Shown in pieces: positions 1 through 8,665 of a stretch of DNA of 64,000 bases (positions are counted from its first letter, which is position 1; every line of letters begins with the position of its first letter). The stretch is from assembly GCA_047600785.1 (NCBI GenBank), contig JASGKH010000002.1, positions 1,488,001 through 1,552,000 of the forward strand, in the 5' to 3' direction. A program made the translations under genes and the position numbers. The notes below the pieces were generated by a model. The model made no database searches. It saw nothing but the letters and a program-made list of their open reading frames with translations, and was not told the DNA's origin. The DNA is from Breznakibacter sp047600785. Lineage in GTDB: Bacteria > Bacteroidota > Bacteroidia > Bacteroidales > Marinilabiliaceae.

Positions 1-828
1 TCATGGCTTAAAAGGCCTTTGAAGAGCTTAATGGTCACGCTTCTTCTGTCACTTCTGTGCTCGTCGTCGGTGATCTTTTTCACTAACTGGTTTTGGTATG
101 TCTGGATGATGGGCATACAATGGGAAGACTTATGGCGCTGGAATTCCTCGGTGATAGCTTACGAGTACGTGGTGTTTTATGCGATTACGCTGTTTATGTT
201 CGCGAAGTCGTTTTTCACCGAATGGAAGCTCAACGTGACAGAAAAAGAGCGGTTAAGCCGTGAAGCTTTGGCATTGCAGTACGAGACGTTGAGCAACCAG
301 GTCAACCCGCACTTTTTATTCAACAGCCTGAACGTGTTGCTGTCGCTCATTGATTACGATACCGACGCCGCCAAAAAATTCACCCGCCAACTGGCTGCTT
401 TTTACCGGCAATTGCTGCTGCTGAAAGACCAACAGACCATTCCGCTGGCACAGGAACTGGATCTGGCACGCAATTATCTGGATTTATTGCAGATAAGGTT
501 CCGGAACGCACTGACCGTTACCTTTGATTGCCCACATGCAGAGCCATATTCCATCATCCCGCTGACGTTGCAGCTATTGGTCGAGAATGCCATGAAACAC
601 AACATCATCGGCAACGATAGCCCCATGCATCTTGAAATCCGGCAAGCCGGCAACCGGTTGGCAGTCCGGAACACACTGCAACGAAAAACGTTTGTGTCCG
701 ACCCGTCGGGCATTGGGTTGAAAAACCTCCATGAAAGGTTTCTCTTTTTTACGGATCAGCACCTAAAGGTGACCGAAACAACCGATCTGTTTGAAGTCCA
801 AATCCCCCTAATCGAACCTCAAGCATGA
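1..828 (+). CDS. LytS-type sensor histidine kinase, 5' end cut by window edge
   Basis: The frame is open to position 1, so the amino end lies outside the window; 275 residues are visible, whereas relatives are usually near 350. Two hydrophobic segments are followed by a His_kinase domain: the phospho-acceptor box NPHFLFNSLN is encoded near position 310, the ATP-binding N box LLVENAMKHN near 585 and a glycine motif SGIGLKNLHERF near 710. In this family the His receives phosphate and passes it to a LytTR-type regulator. The gene overlaps the next by 4 bases (ATGA), so the two are translationally coupled and form a cognate pair. The signal sensed is unknown; a neighbouring pectate lyase and SusC/SusD system make a nutrient cue plausible, which is inference. 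Confidence 0.9.
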   Translation, partial: SWLKRPLKSLMVTLLLSLLCSSSVIFFTNWFWYVWMMGIQWEDLWRWNSSVIAYEYVVFYAITLFMFAKSFFTEWKLNVTEKERLSREALALQYETLSNQVNPHFLFNSLNVLLSLIDYDTDAAKKFTRQLAAFYRQLLLLKDQQTIPLAQELDLARNYLDLLQIRFRNALTVTFDCPHAEPYSIIPLTLQLLVENAMKHNIIGNDSPMHLEIRQAGNRLAVRNTLQRKTFVSDPSGIGLKNLHERFLFFTDQHLKVTETTDLFEVQIPLIEPQA

Positions 829-1601
829 ACATCCTGATTGTCGAAGATGAATTTTTTGCGGCCAAGCGTCTCGAAGATTTAGTTAGGAAAACAATAACCG
901 TCCCTTCGTGCATCCATTTCACCACCTCGGTCGCATCCACGGTAGCGTGGCTGAAAGGAAATCCCCAGCCCGACCTGATATTTCTTGACATACAACTTGG
1001 CGATGGCCTCAGCTTTGAGATTTTCGGACAAACCAACGTCAACGCCTCCATCATTTTCACTACTGCGTTCGACCAGTTTGCCATCAAAGCATTTAAACTA
1101 AACAGCATCGATTATCTGCTTAAGCCCATAGACGAAGATGAATTAAAGCATGCCGTAAATAAATTCTTTGAACGGCAAAAGATCTCTTCCTCCACTTCTG
1201 CTCCCGACTTTCAACTGTGGCAACAGATGATGGACCAACTCCGCAGGCCATCGTACAAGGATCGTTTCACCGTGCGCATCGGGGTTAAATCGCGCATTGT
1301 GAACCAAAGTGACATTATCTGCTTTTTCAGTTCGAACAAAGCCACGTACTTACGAACCATCGATGGCAGGGACTATCTTCTTGACTATTCGCTGGAATGG
1401 ATTGAGGAGGCCATTGACCCGCGGCAGTTCTTCCGGATCAACCGCAAGTACATTATCGCGCTGGCATACATCCTTGAAATGATCGCCGAAAGTAGCAGCC
1501 GCATCAAATTAAAAATCACACAGCAGAAAGAGGATGACGTGATTGTGGCCCGCGAAAGAGTAAAAGAATTTAAAGATTGGATAGAGGGCCATGTGTTGTA
1601 A
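825..1601 (+). CDS. LytTR-family response regulator
   Basis: This 258-residue protein has a receiver domain followed by a LytTR DNA-binding domain. In the receiver, the acidic pocket ED lies at residues 7-8, the likely phosphorylated Asp is D55 in FLDIQ, and the conserved Lys is K100 in YLLKPID. The LytTR domain covers about residues 145-250 and contains the family's FFRINRKYII core. It starts inside the stop codon of the upstream kinase gene, so the two form an operon. Phosphorylated regulators of this class bind direct repeats upstream of targets; no such site could be assigned here. Confidence 0.93.
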   Translation: MNILIVEDEFFAAKRLEDLVRKTITVPSCIHFTTSVASTVAWLKGNPQPDLIFLDIQLGDGLSFEIFGQTNVNASIIFTTAFDQFAIKAFKLNSIDYLLKPIDEDELKHAVNKFFERQKISSSTSAPDFQLWQQMMDQLRRPSYKDRFTVRIGVKSRIVNQSDIICFFSSNKATYLRTIDGRDYLLDYSLEWIEEAIDPRQFFRINRKYIIALAYILEMIAESSSRIKLKITQQKEDDVIVARERVKEFKDWIEGHVL

Positions 1602-1712
1602 TGTGCAAAAAGCGACCAAATTTTCCTCTCATTTAACCAATCACACCACATGAAAAGGAATGGGACACGATACTTTTATTCCCAGGTTTACCGACTTATC
1701 ACAAACCAAATC

Positions 1713-2798
1713 ATGAAAAGGATCGTTGTTTTCGCGTTCGTATCCCTTATTGCAGGATGCCTGTACACATTGGCCCAGGATCAGATTTCCTATAAAAGCT
1801 GGCGTACCGTTGTCCAAAACAAAGACCTGCAATGGTTCGCTTCCGATGAAGCCAAATCCATTGCCGAAAACGTGTTGCTTTACCAGCGTGACATCGGCGG
1901 ATGGCCCAAAAATATAGCCATGCAAGAACCGCTTACCAACGACGAAAAAGCGGTATTGAGACAGCAAAAGAAAGAAAGCGACGGTTGTACCACCGACAAC
2001 GGAGCTACTGTGCAGGAAATGATCTATTTGCTGAAAGTTTACAGTCAGATACATGATGTACGGTATAAAAACGCGGTACTGAAAGGCATCGATTATTTGC
2101 TCGAAGCCCAGTACGCCAATGGCGGATGGCCCCAGTTCTACCCCCGATCAAAAGGGTATTACACGCACATCACCTACAACGACAATTCAATGGCCAACAT
2201 CATGCGGTTACTGAAAGATTTGGTTGACGGTAAAAACATCTACGCCATCGGACTAAAGAAAAAAACCAGATTGCATGCCCAAAAGGCGTTCGACAAAGGC
2301 ATCGATTGCATTGTAAAAACCCAGTACAAACAAAATGGCGTGCCGACAGGCTGGTGTGCCCAACATGACGAAAACACGTTGCTTCCCGCTAAAGCGCGGG
2401 CGTATGAACTTCCTTCGTTAAGCGGACAGGAATCGGCAGGAATCGTGTTGGTACTTATGTCGGTCGACCACCCATCGGCCGATGTAAAAAATGCCATTAA
2501 CTCTGCCGTAGCCTGGTTTGAAAAAACAAAGCTGACCGGTTTCCGCATCGAGTCCTACACCACCGAAGACGGCCAAAAGGAGAAACGAATGGTGCAGGAT
2601 ACCGATGCAGAACCTCTTTGGGCCCGTTTTATGGAACTGGCAGACAATACCCCTTTCTTCTGCGACCGCGACGGGATCAAAAAAGCCTCCATCTTCGAGA
2701 TCGGCCAAGAGCGGCGTGTCGGATACGCATGGTATAGCAACCAACCCAACGACGTTCTCAGAAAATACCCTAAATGGAAGGAGAAGTGGGGGGAATGA
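1713..2798 (+). CDS. Pectate lyase, polysaccharide lyase family 10 type
   Basis: The 361-residue product matches the pectate lyase family annotated as PL10, which cleaves polygalacturonate by beta-elimination. Family-like blocks are TTDNGATVQEM, GGWPQFYP, THITYNDNSM and ARAYELPSLSGQES; the last holds an Arg likely to be in the active site. The frame is open back to 1650, but the ATG at 1713 gives a proper signal peptide (MKRIVVFAFVSLIAGC). LIAGC could be a lipobox, and a type I cleavage site after TLAQ is also possible, so it is either a lipoprotein or periplasmic. It follows the LytTR regulator in the same direction. A role in pectin use with the SusC/SusD pair downstream is inferred from proximity only. 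Confidence 0.86.
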   Translation: MKRIVVFAFVSLIAGCLYTLAQDQISYKSWRTVVQNKDLQWFASDEAKSIAENVLLYQRDIGGWPKNIAMQEPLTNDEKAVLRQQKKESDGCTTDNGATVQEMIYLLKVYSQIHDVRYKNAVLKGIDYLLEAQYANGGWPQFYPRSKGYYTHITYNDNSMANIMRLLKDLVDGKNIYAIGLKKKTRLHAQKAFDKGIDCIVKTQYKQNGVPTGWCAQHDENTLLPAKARAYELPSLSGQESAGIVLVLMSVDHPSADVKNAINSAVAWFEKTKLTGFRIESYTTEDGQKEKRMVQDTDAEPLWARFMELADNTPFFCDRDGIKKASIFEIGQERRVGYAWYSNQPNDVLRKYPKWKEKWGE

Positions 2799-2888
2799 GC
2801 CCGGGGTTCTAAGTTCCTGATTTTAGGTTTGGAACACTCATCGTTGCGAAACAAAAACTTACCGCCTCCCCGTTTACGTTATCAGACA

Positions 2889-3485
2889 TTATTCTTCATG
2901 TCCCCACACGCTATCAAATGCCCTTAAAGCCTCATTCAGGTATGCCTCTTTCATTTCTTCGGACGTGTCGGGAACCTGGGGAAAGAAATGGTGGTGGATG
3001 ATTTCCATGCCGCAGAAATCAAATATCTCATGGCCCAACGTTTGACGGAATGCCCCAAAAAGCTTTTTTTCTTCGTACTCTTCCATTGAGTTGCCCATGG
3101 AAGTGAACAACACCACCTTTTTGCCCTTCAACAGCCCTTCAATGCCATTTGATCCTGTTTTATAGGCAAAGCCGTACGAGAACACCCTATCGATATATCC
3201 TTTGACAATGGCGGGATAGCTGGCCCACCAAAGCGGAAAAATCAGCGTCACCACATCGGCCCGGGACAACAGAGCCTGTTCTGCGGCAATATCGGATGGT
3301 GTGCGCCCGCTTTTAAGCTGTTGCAGATCAGAGGGCGAAAGCACGGGGTTAAATCCCATCTCGTACAGATCGCGTACGTTGGCCTGCCAGTGTCTTGCCA
3401 CAGATTCCTGTGCCAGCCTGTCCTTCAGTTTGTAGCTGAAACTCCTCGGCGATGGGTGGGCATATATGATCAGATGTTGCTTCAT
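2889..3485 (-). CDS. Flavodoxin-fold NAD(P)H dehydrogenase (quinone)
   Basis: This 198-residue cytoplasmic protein begins with the phosphate-binding region of flavodoxin-like quinone reductases (HLIIYAHPSPRSFSYKL) and carries the conserved FPLWWASYPAIVKGYIDRVF block around residue 85, which contacts the FMN or FAD ring. Relatives (KefF, MdaB, YwrO) perform two-electron reduction of quinones with NAD(P)H. The gene is alone on the minus strand, convergent with the pectate lyase gene and divergent from the sigma factor gene. A Bacteroidota-type promoter precedes it. The substrate cannot be read from the sequence. Confidence 0.88.
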   Translation of the reverse strand: MKQHLIIYAHPSPRSFSYKLKDRLAQESVARHWQANVRDLYEMGFNPVLSPSDLQQLKSGRTPSDIAAEQALLSRADVVTLIFPLWWASYPAIVKGYIDRVFSYGFAYKTGSNGIEGLLKGKKVVLFTSMGNSMEEYEEKKLFGAFRQTLGHEIFDFCGMEIIHHHFFPQVPDTSEEMKEAYLNEALRAFDSVWGHEE

Positions 3486-3512
3486 GCGTTTAGAATTTTA
3501 CAATAACGGATA

Positions 3513-3544
3513 CAAAGGTATTATTTAGACGCAACACCAGTAAA
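3513..3544 (-). promoter_or_regulatory. Candidate promoter of the quinone reductase gene
   Basis: Read on the minus strand, TACCTTTG (3513-3520) matches the Bacteroidota -7 element TAnnTTTG, and TTTA (3541-3544) lies 20 bases upstream, one base from the -33 consensus TTTG. The start codon is about 27 bases downstream. Confidence 0.5.
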
Positions 3545-3704
3545 CGATTCTGCTTAAAGAAACCTAATCTGCCTTAACAAGCCAATGCCCCGAGGACTTA
3601 ATATTTGCTTAGCCATAAGTTGTCGGATTGATAACATCGTGCTCACATACGAAGAGGTACAACCCCCTATCTTCGCTCTCCACCGATTTCATCATGTACC
3701 CACC

Positions 3705-4232
3705 ATGACTCTTCAAACCGACAGCGAACTGATCGAAATGGCAAAACAGGGCGACAGGACTGCGTTCGACCGTCTGTTCTACCGTTACTGGAGCAAGCTT
3801 TATGTATATGCCTACAAGCTGACGGGCCAAAGGGAAATGTCGCAAACCATCGTGCAGGATGTGTTTATTTCGCTGTGGGAAAATTTGCCTCAACGCAATA
3901 TTTCGCAAACAGACACATACTTATTCCAGTCTGTAAAGTATCAGGCACTTAAACACTACAGGAACCGTCGGTTCAACAAAGAAGTGTTACGCGACAAGTT
4001 CGACGAATTCATTGATGAACATCCCGACCAGTCCAGCGAAAAACTGACCCAAAAGTTGTTTACCCTTGTTGACCGTTTGCCCGAAAAGTGCCGTGAGATA
4101 TTTTTCCTCAACCGCATAGAGGAATTATCGATTCCCGAAATCGCACAACGTTTGCATCTTTCCCGGCAAACCGTAAAAAACCAACTCGGAAAGGCTTTTC
4201 GAATATTAAAGGCCAACATCGATACGAATTAA
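3705..4232 (+). CDS. ECF RNA polymerase sigma factor, FecI type
   Basis: The 175-residue protein has sigma-70 region 2 (FDRLFYRYWSKLYVYA through VQDVFISLWEN) and region 4 with a helix-turn-helix (IPEIAQRLHLSRQTVKNQLG). The open frame extends to 3585, but the ATG at 3705 gives the normal family start just before SELIEMAKQGDRTAF. A FecR anti-sigma gene follows 174 bases downstream, then a SusC receptor with an STN signalling domain. In such systems the occupied receptor signals through FecR to release the sigma factor, which transcribes the receptor operon. Confidence 0.92.
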   Translation: MTLQTDSELIEMAKQGDRTAFDRLFYRYWSKLYVYAYKLTGQREMSQTIVQDVFISLWENLPQRNISQTDTYLFQSVKYQALKHYRNRRFNKEVLRDKFDEFIDEHPDQSSEKLTQKLFTLVDRLPEKCREIFFLNRIEELSIPEIAQRLHLSRQTVKNQLGKAFRILKANIDTN

Positions 4233-4406
4233 ACCATCCGCCTCCCTCCCGTCCCGATTCTGTTCCTTACGCCAAGTTAACGCACAAGTAACCATTTGGT
4301 AAAACACCGCAATGGTACTTTACGGATGTCCATGGCACTTGGTAGTTGGAGTACCACAGGCAAAGGACAGCCTCCGGGAACCCAGGCACGGTAATTTATA
4401 AAGTGA

Positions 4407-5351
4407 ATGAAAAAAAGAAAACACCCGTTTGACATCGTTGTCGATAAATATGTAAAGCAACGAACCACGGAAGAAGAAAACCTGTTGCTGGACCACCTGA
4501 TGCGATCGTTGCACGACGAGGATGATTGGGACGAATCGGTACTCGGGAATAAAAACAAGATAGAAAAAAACATGCTCCGCAATATCCACACACAGATAGA
4601 TCGTGGCAAACAAACCGCGTTTTTTCCTAAAAAGCTCAGAACGGCCATGGTCATTGCGGCATCGGTGGTTGTCCTGCTTAGCTTGCCGGTGCTGTGGCAC
4701 AACCATTTCTTTTCTGCCTCGTCGATGGTAACGGTCCAAAGCCATGGTTCGATCGATTCGCTCCGGCTCCCCGATGGATCGACGATCTACCTGAGCCCCC
4801 ACACCAAACTGACCTACCAACGCGATTTCAACCATGCTTCGCGCCATGTTTGGCTCACGCAGGGAAACGCTTTTTTTAAAGTGGCACGGCAGCCTGACAA
4901 ACCCTTTGTTGTTACCTCGGGCGAAGTGCAGACCAAAGTACTGGGTACATCATTCAATATCAATACAATGAAAGGCAACTGTACGATCACGGTTTACACA
5001 GGTAAGGTCAACGTATGGTCCCCTTATGGCACAATGGACCTGCAAACGCATGAAGAAGCCACATTGGTCCGCTCTGAACGCCAATTGCAAAAAACAGTGC
5101 TCGGAAACGAAGCCCTTCAAAATTGGTTTACCGATAACCTGACATTAAAAGATTTAACCGTTCGCCACATCGTGGAAACCATTGAAAAGAAATTCGGGAA
5201 AAAAATAGCTGTGGACGATACCGTCGGAATAGACAAAAAGGCCACCGTGTTCATCCCCCAGGATGCGACGTTACAAAATGTATTGGAACAATTAAACTAT
5301 ATCACGAACCTAAAATTATCCGTCGCCTATGAGATAAATACAGATCAATAA
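4407..5351 (+). CDS. FecR-family anti-sigma factor
   Basis: The 314 residues contain a cytoplasmic amino part of about 75 residues that would bind the sigma factor. One membrane segment (AMVIAASVVVLLSLPVL) follows, then the periplasmic FecR domain with the typical LPDGSTIYLSPHTKL and VWLTQGNAFFKVA motifs. A DUF4974-like carboxyl domain covers about residues 240-312. It lies between the sigma gene and the SusC gene in one direction, the standard Bacteroidota order. The protein should span the inner membrane and contact the STN domain of the SusC receptor. Confidence 0.93.
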   Translation: MKKRKHPFDIVVDKYVKQRTTEEENLLLDHLMRSLHDEDDWDESVLGNKNKIEKNMLRNIHTQIDRGKQTAFFPKKLRTAMVIAASVVVLLSLPVLWHNHFFSASSMVTVQSHGSIDSLRLPDGSTIYLSPHTKLTYQRDFNHASRHVWLTQGNAFFKVARQPDKPFVVTSGEVQTKVLGTSFNINTMKGNCTITVYTGKVNVWSPYGTMDLQTHEEATLVRSERQLQKTVLGNEALQNWFTDNLTLKDLTVRHIVETIEKKFGKKIAVDDTVGIDKKATVFIPQDATLQNVLEQLNYITNLKLSVAYEINTDQ

Positions 5352-5427
5352 ACCCGCTTGACAAACAAAAAACCGCAGTTGCTGCCACAACCACGGTCAT
5401 TGATTTTTTAACCAAAAAGCTAAAAAA

Positions 5428-8400
5428 ATGCATTCGAAATTAATCGTTTTTGGACAGAAAATGTCTCTTTTTCTGTTTTTTTCAATCTTCTTTATCCCGG
5501 TATGTTGGGGATCGGGCAAGCATAGATCCTCCCCAAACGAAACAGTTAAAATGAAGAGCGGCACGCTTGTCGCACTCATCGGCCAAATCGAGTCCCAATC
5601 GGACTACCGGTTCAGTTACGGCGAAGAAATCGCCAACGATGCCAAAGAATACGCCCTTTCCAATGTCAACACGGAGATATTCTCCATCCTCGATGAAATG
5701 GCAACGCAGGCCAACCTATCATACACCGTGACGCAAAAGGTGGTAATGCTAAAAAAGACATCAGCCACATTGCAGACCCAACGGTTGGTAAAAGGAACAG
5801 TGACCGACGAGTTAAATAACCCGTTCCCGGGCGTGAGTATTGCGGAAGCAGGAACGCTCAACGCCGTGGTATCGGCTTTCGACGGCTCGTTTTCAATTAT
5901 TCTGTCCGGTGTAAGCAACCAACTGGTATTCAATTTTATCGGATATGAAACACAATCGCTGCAAGCTACCGATGGCATGTCTGTAAAAATGCAGCCTGCC
6001 GTCACAGGCCTTGACGAAGTCGTCGTGGTAGGGTATGGCACACAAAACAAGTCCGATCTGACAGGAGCCGTCCAGAAAGTGGGCGAAAACAATTTTAGAA
6101 ACGGCATTAACACGTCGGCCGAAAGCTTGCTCCAGGGGAAAGTGGCGGGCGTACGCATCGTGAACTCTAGCGGGGAACCCGGAGCAGGGGTCGACGTCAT
6201 GATCAGGGGTGCAGGATCCATTCGTAGCGGCAATACCCCTCTATTTGTCGTCGACGGCGTACCATTGAGCAATGAAGACGTCAGTCCGAGCGGTCCTTCG
6301 GTCGGAATAGGCTCCTCACGGGCAAAGAACCCTCTCAACTTCCTAAATCCCAATGATATTGAATCGATCAGCGTATTAAAGGATGCGTCAGCAACAGCCA
6401 TTTACGGGGCACGCGGTTCCAACGGGGTGGTGATCGTCACCACCAAAAAAGGGAAAGCACAAAAACCAAGCTTTACTGCCGATTCATACGTAGGGGTTTC
6501 GCGCGTGGCAAAAAAAATCGATTTGCTGACGGGACCTGAATATGCAACGGTCAATCCCGACCAAACCTACGACAGCCACGTATCGACCGATTGGCAGGAC
6601 GAGGTAATGCGGACAGCTGTCACAACCAGCAACAATCTTTCGTTCGCCAACGGAGCAGGTAACCGCAACTATTTTGTATCATTGGGACATTTAAGCCAGG
6701 AAGGGATTGTCCGCGAAAGTAAATTTGAACGTTTGTCCGGGCGCATCAACGTCAATGAGGCATTCCTCGATGACGAGCGCCTGAAGCTGAAAGTGAACCT
6801 TACCGGAAGCCAAACCACCGACAACGGCATTCCCAGCAGCGAGAACGCAGGGGCCACGGGCGAACTGATCACGCACATGCTTAAGGCCAACCCCACGCGT
6901 CCCGTTTACGGCGAAGACGGCGAACTTTTCGATTTCGATACCGAAGGAAGCTACAACCCCTTGTACCTGTTACACATTTTCGATGACGAGACCCGTACGT
7001 TAAGGGTACTCGGAAACGTGGAAACCAAATTCAGGATCGTAAAAGGCTTGGAGTACCAATTCAACCTGGGGCTGGACCGTTCGTTCTCGGAACGTAACAC
7101 CACCTACTATCCCAATACCACCGAGATCGAAAGTATCGGGGCCTACTACCAGCAGAACTACGAGAACTATAACTACTTACTGGAGCATTACCTGACCTAT
7201 TCGTTCACCAAGCTAAGCCACAGGTTCGATTTATTGGGGGGCTATTCATACCAGAAATTTTATCGTTCGGGCACCACATTTGGCGAAAACGGCATCGACG
7301 GGACCATCGATCCGGCCAACAACCCATCGGGCGCAAGCAACACGACTCCGGTGGAAACGACCGGTTTCGCGGAAGAGAATGAGCTACAATCCTATTTTGG
7401 CAGGATCAACTATGCATTCGCCAACAAATATCTCCTTACGGCTTCGTTGCGTAACGACGGCTCCACCCGCTTTGGGGAAAACAACAAGCACGGTTATTTT
7501 CCCGCTTTTGCCCTTGGGTGGAACATCCATGAAGAGGCGTTTGCCGAACACATGGGTTTCCTCAGCGAACTGAAACTAAGGGCAAGCTGGGGACAAACAG
7601 GAAACCAGGAGGTTCCCAACAAAGTCACGAAAGCCACTTACAGCATCTCTTCATCGAACGGCTACTACCTGAACGGAGAAGGCAGTGCGATCACCGAAGG
7701 GGTCACCTATACCCGCACCGCCAATCCAAACCTGAAATGGGAAGTCGTTACGCAATTTAATTTGGGCATTGATTTCGGTATGGCCAAAAACAAATTGTAC
7801 GGTTCGGTCGATTATTTCAACAAAACGACCACCGATGCCATCTTGCTGGTGCCCGCCGTACAACCTAATTTCTCTGAGGTATGGATCAACATGGATGGCG
7901 AGATCGTAAACCAGGGCGTGGAACTTACCGTGGGATCGGCCATTGTGAATACCCCAAATTTCAAATGGAGTGTCGATGTGAACGGCGCAACGCTCCACAA
8001 CGAGGTGAAGAACCTTCCGGTGACCGAGATCCTCTCGGGCGGCGTAAGCGGCTCGGGCGTATCGGGCGAAACGGTGAATATCTACAGGAACGGATACGCG
8101 GCCGGATCGTTCTATCTGAACCATCATTTAGGCTTCGACGAAAACGGCATTTCGCAATATGCCGACGAAAAGGTGATCATCGAAGGCGCACTCCCCAAGT
8201 TCACGTACGGCCTGAACAGCCAAATGAGTTTCAAGAACATTGATCTATCGTTCTCGTTCGTGGGGCAAAGCGGCGCCTATCTGTTCAACAATACCAAGCT
8301 GGCCACCAACACAATGTCCAACTTGTTATCGAGCAAAAACATTACCAACGAAGTCCTCCATTCGGGACAATCGAAAAACGACGCACTGGTGGTATCCGAT

Positions 8401-8664
8401 TATTACCTCGAAAGTTCCGACTACCTGCGGCTGAACAACCTGCGCATCGCCTACAACTTCAAAAGCCAGCGTTACCCGTGGCTTAGCCAGCTTACCGTGT
8501 ACGGGGTGGGGCAAAACCTGTTCACCATCACCGACTATTCGGGATACGACCCGTCGGTCAACACGACCAAAAACGTGGGCGGCAATTCATCGCTCGGCAT
8601 GGATTACGCCAGTTATCCCGGTTCCAGAAGCTTTTTGTTCGGTATCACTCTAAAACTTAACTAA
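5428..8664 (+). CDS. SusC/RagA TonB-linked outer-membrane receptor with STN domain
   Basis: This 1078-residue receptor imports ligand across the outer membrane using TonB energy. After a signal peptide, the order is an STN domain (about residues 35-110), which in FecA-type systems signals to FecR, then a carboxypeptidase-regulatory-like domain (VKGTVTDELNNPFPGVSI, about 115-195), the TonB box/plug region with LDEVVVVGYGTQ and the SusC signature LFVVDGVPL, and a beta-barrel ending in FLFGITLKLN. The STN domain fits the FecI/FecR pair directly upstream. The SusD partner starts one base after the stop codon. The ligand is unknown; pectic oligosaccharide is a guess from the nearby lyase. Confidence 0.96.
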   Translation: MHSKLIVFGQKMSLFLFFSIFFIPVCWGSGKHRSSPNETVKMKSGTLVALIGQIESQSDYRFSYGEEIANDAKEYALSNVNTEIFSILDEMATQANLSYTVTQKVVMLKKTSATLQTQRLVKGTVTDELNNPFPGVSIAEAGTLNAVVSAFDGSFSIILSGVSNQLVFNFIGYETQSLQATDGMSVKMQPAVTGLDEVVVVGYGTQNKSDLTGAVQKVGENNFRNGINTSAESLLQGKVAGVRIVNSSGEPGAGVDVMIRGAGSIRSGNTPLFVVDGVPLSNEDVSPSGPSVGIGSSRAKNPLNFLNPNDIESISVLKDASATAIYGARGSNGVVIVTTKKGKAQKPSFTADSYVGVSRVAKKIDLLTGPEYATVNPDQTYDSHVSTDWQDEVMRTAVTTSNNLSFANGAGNRNYFVSLGHLSQEGIVRESKFERLSGRINVNEAFLDDERLKLKVNLTGSQTTDNGIPSSENAGATGELITHMLKANPTRPVYGEDGELFDFDTEGSYNPLYLLHIFDDETRTLRVLGNVETKFRIVKGLEYQFNLGLDRSFSERNTTYYPNTTEIESIGAYYQQNYENYNYLLEHYLTYSFTKLSHRFDLLGGYSYQKFYRSGTTFGENGIDGTIDPANNPSGASNTTPVETTGFAEENELQSYFGRINYAFANKYLLTASLRNDGSTRFGENNKHGYFPAFALGWNIHEEAFAEHMGFLSELKLRASWGQTGNQEVPNKVTKATYSISSSNGYYLNGEGSAITEGVTYTRTANPNLKWEVVTQFNLGIDFGMAKNKLYGSVDYFNKTTTDAILLVPAVQPNFSEVWINMDGEIVNQGVELTVGSAIVNTPNFKWSVDVNGATLHNEVKNLPVTEILSGGVSGSGVSGETVNIYRNGYAAGSFYLNHHLGFDENGISQYADEKVIIEGALPKFTYGLNSQMSFKNIDLSFSFVGQSGAYLFNNTKLATNTMSNLLSSKNITNEVLHSGQSKNDALVVSDYYLESSDYLRLNNLRIAYNFKSQRYPWLSQLTVYGVGQNLFTITDYSGYDPSVNTTKNVGGNSSLGMDYASYPGSRSFLFGITLKLN

Positions 8665-8665
8665 C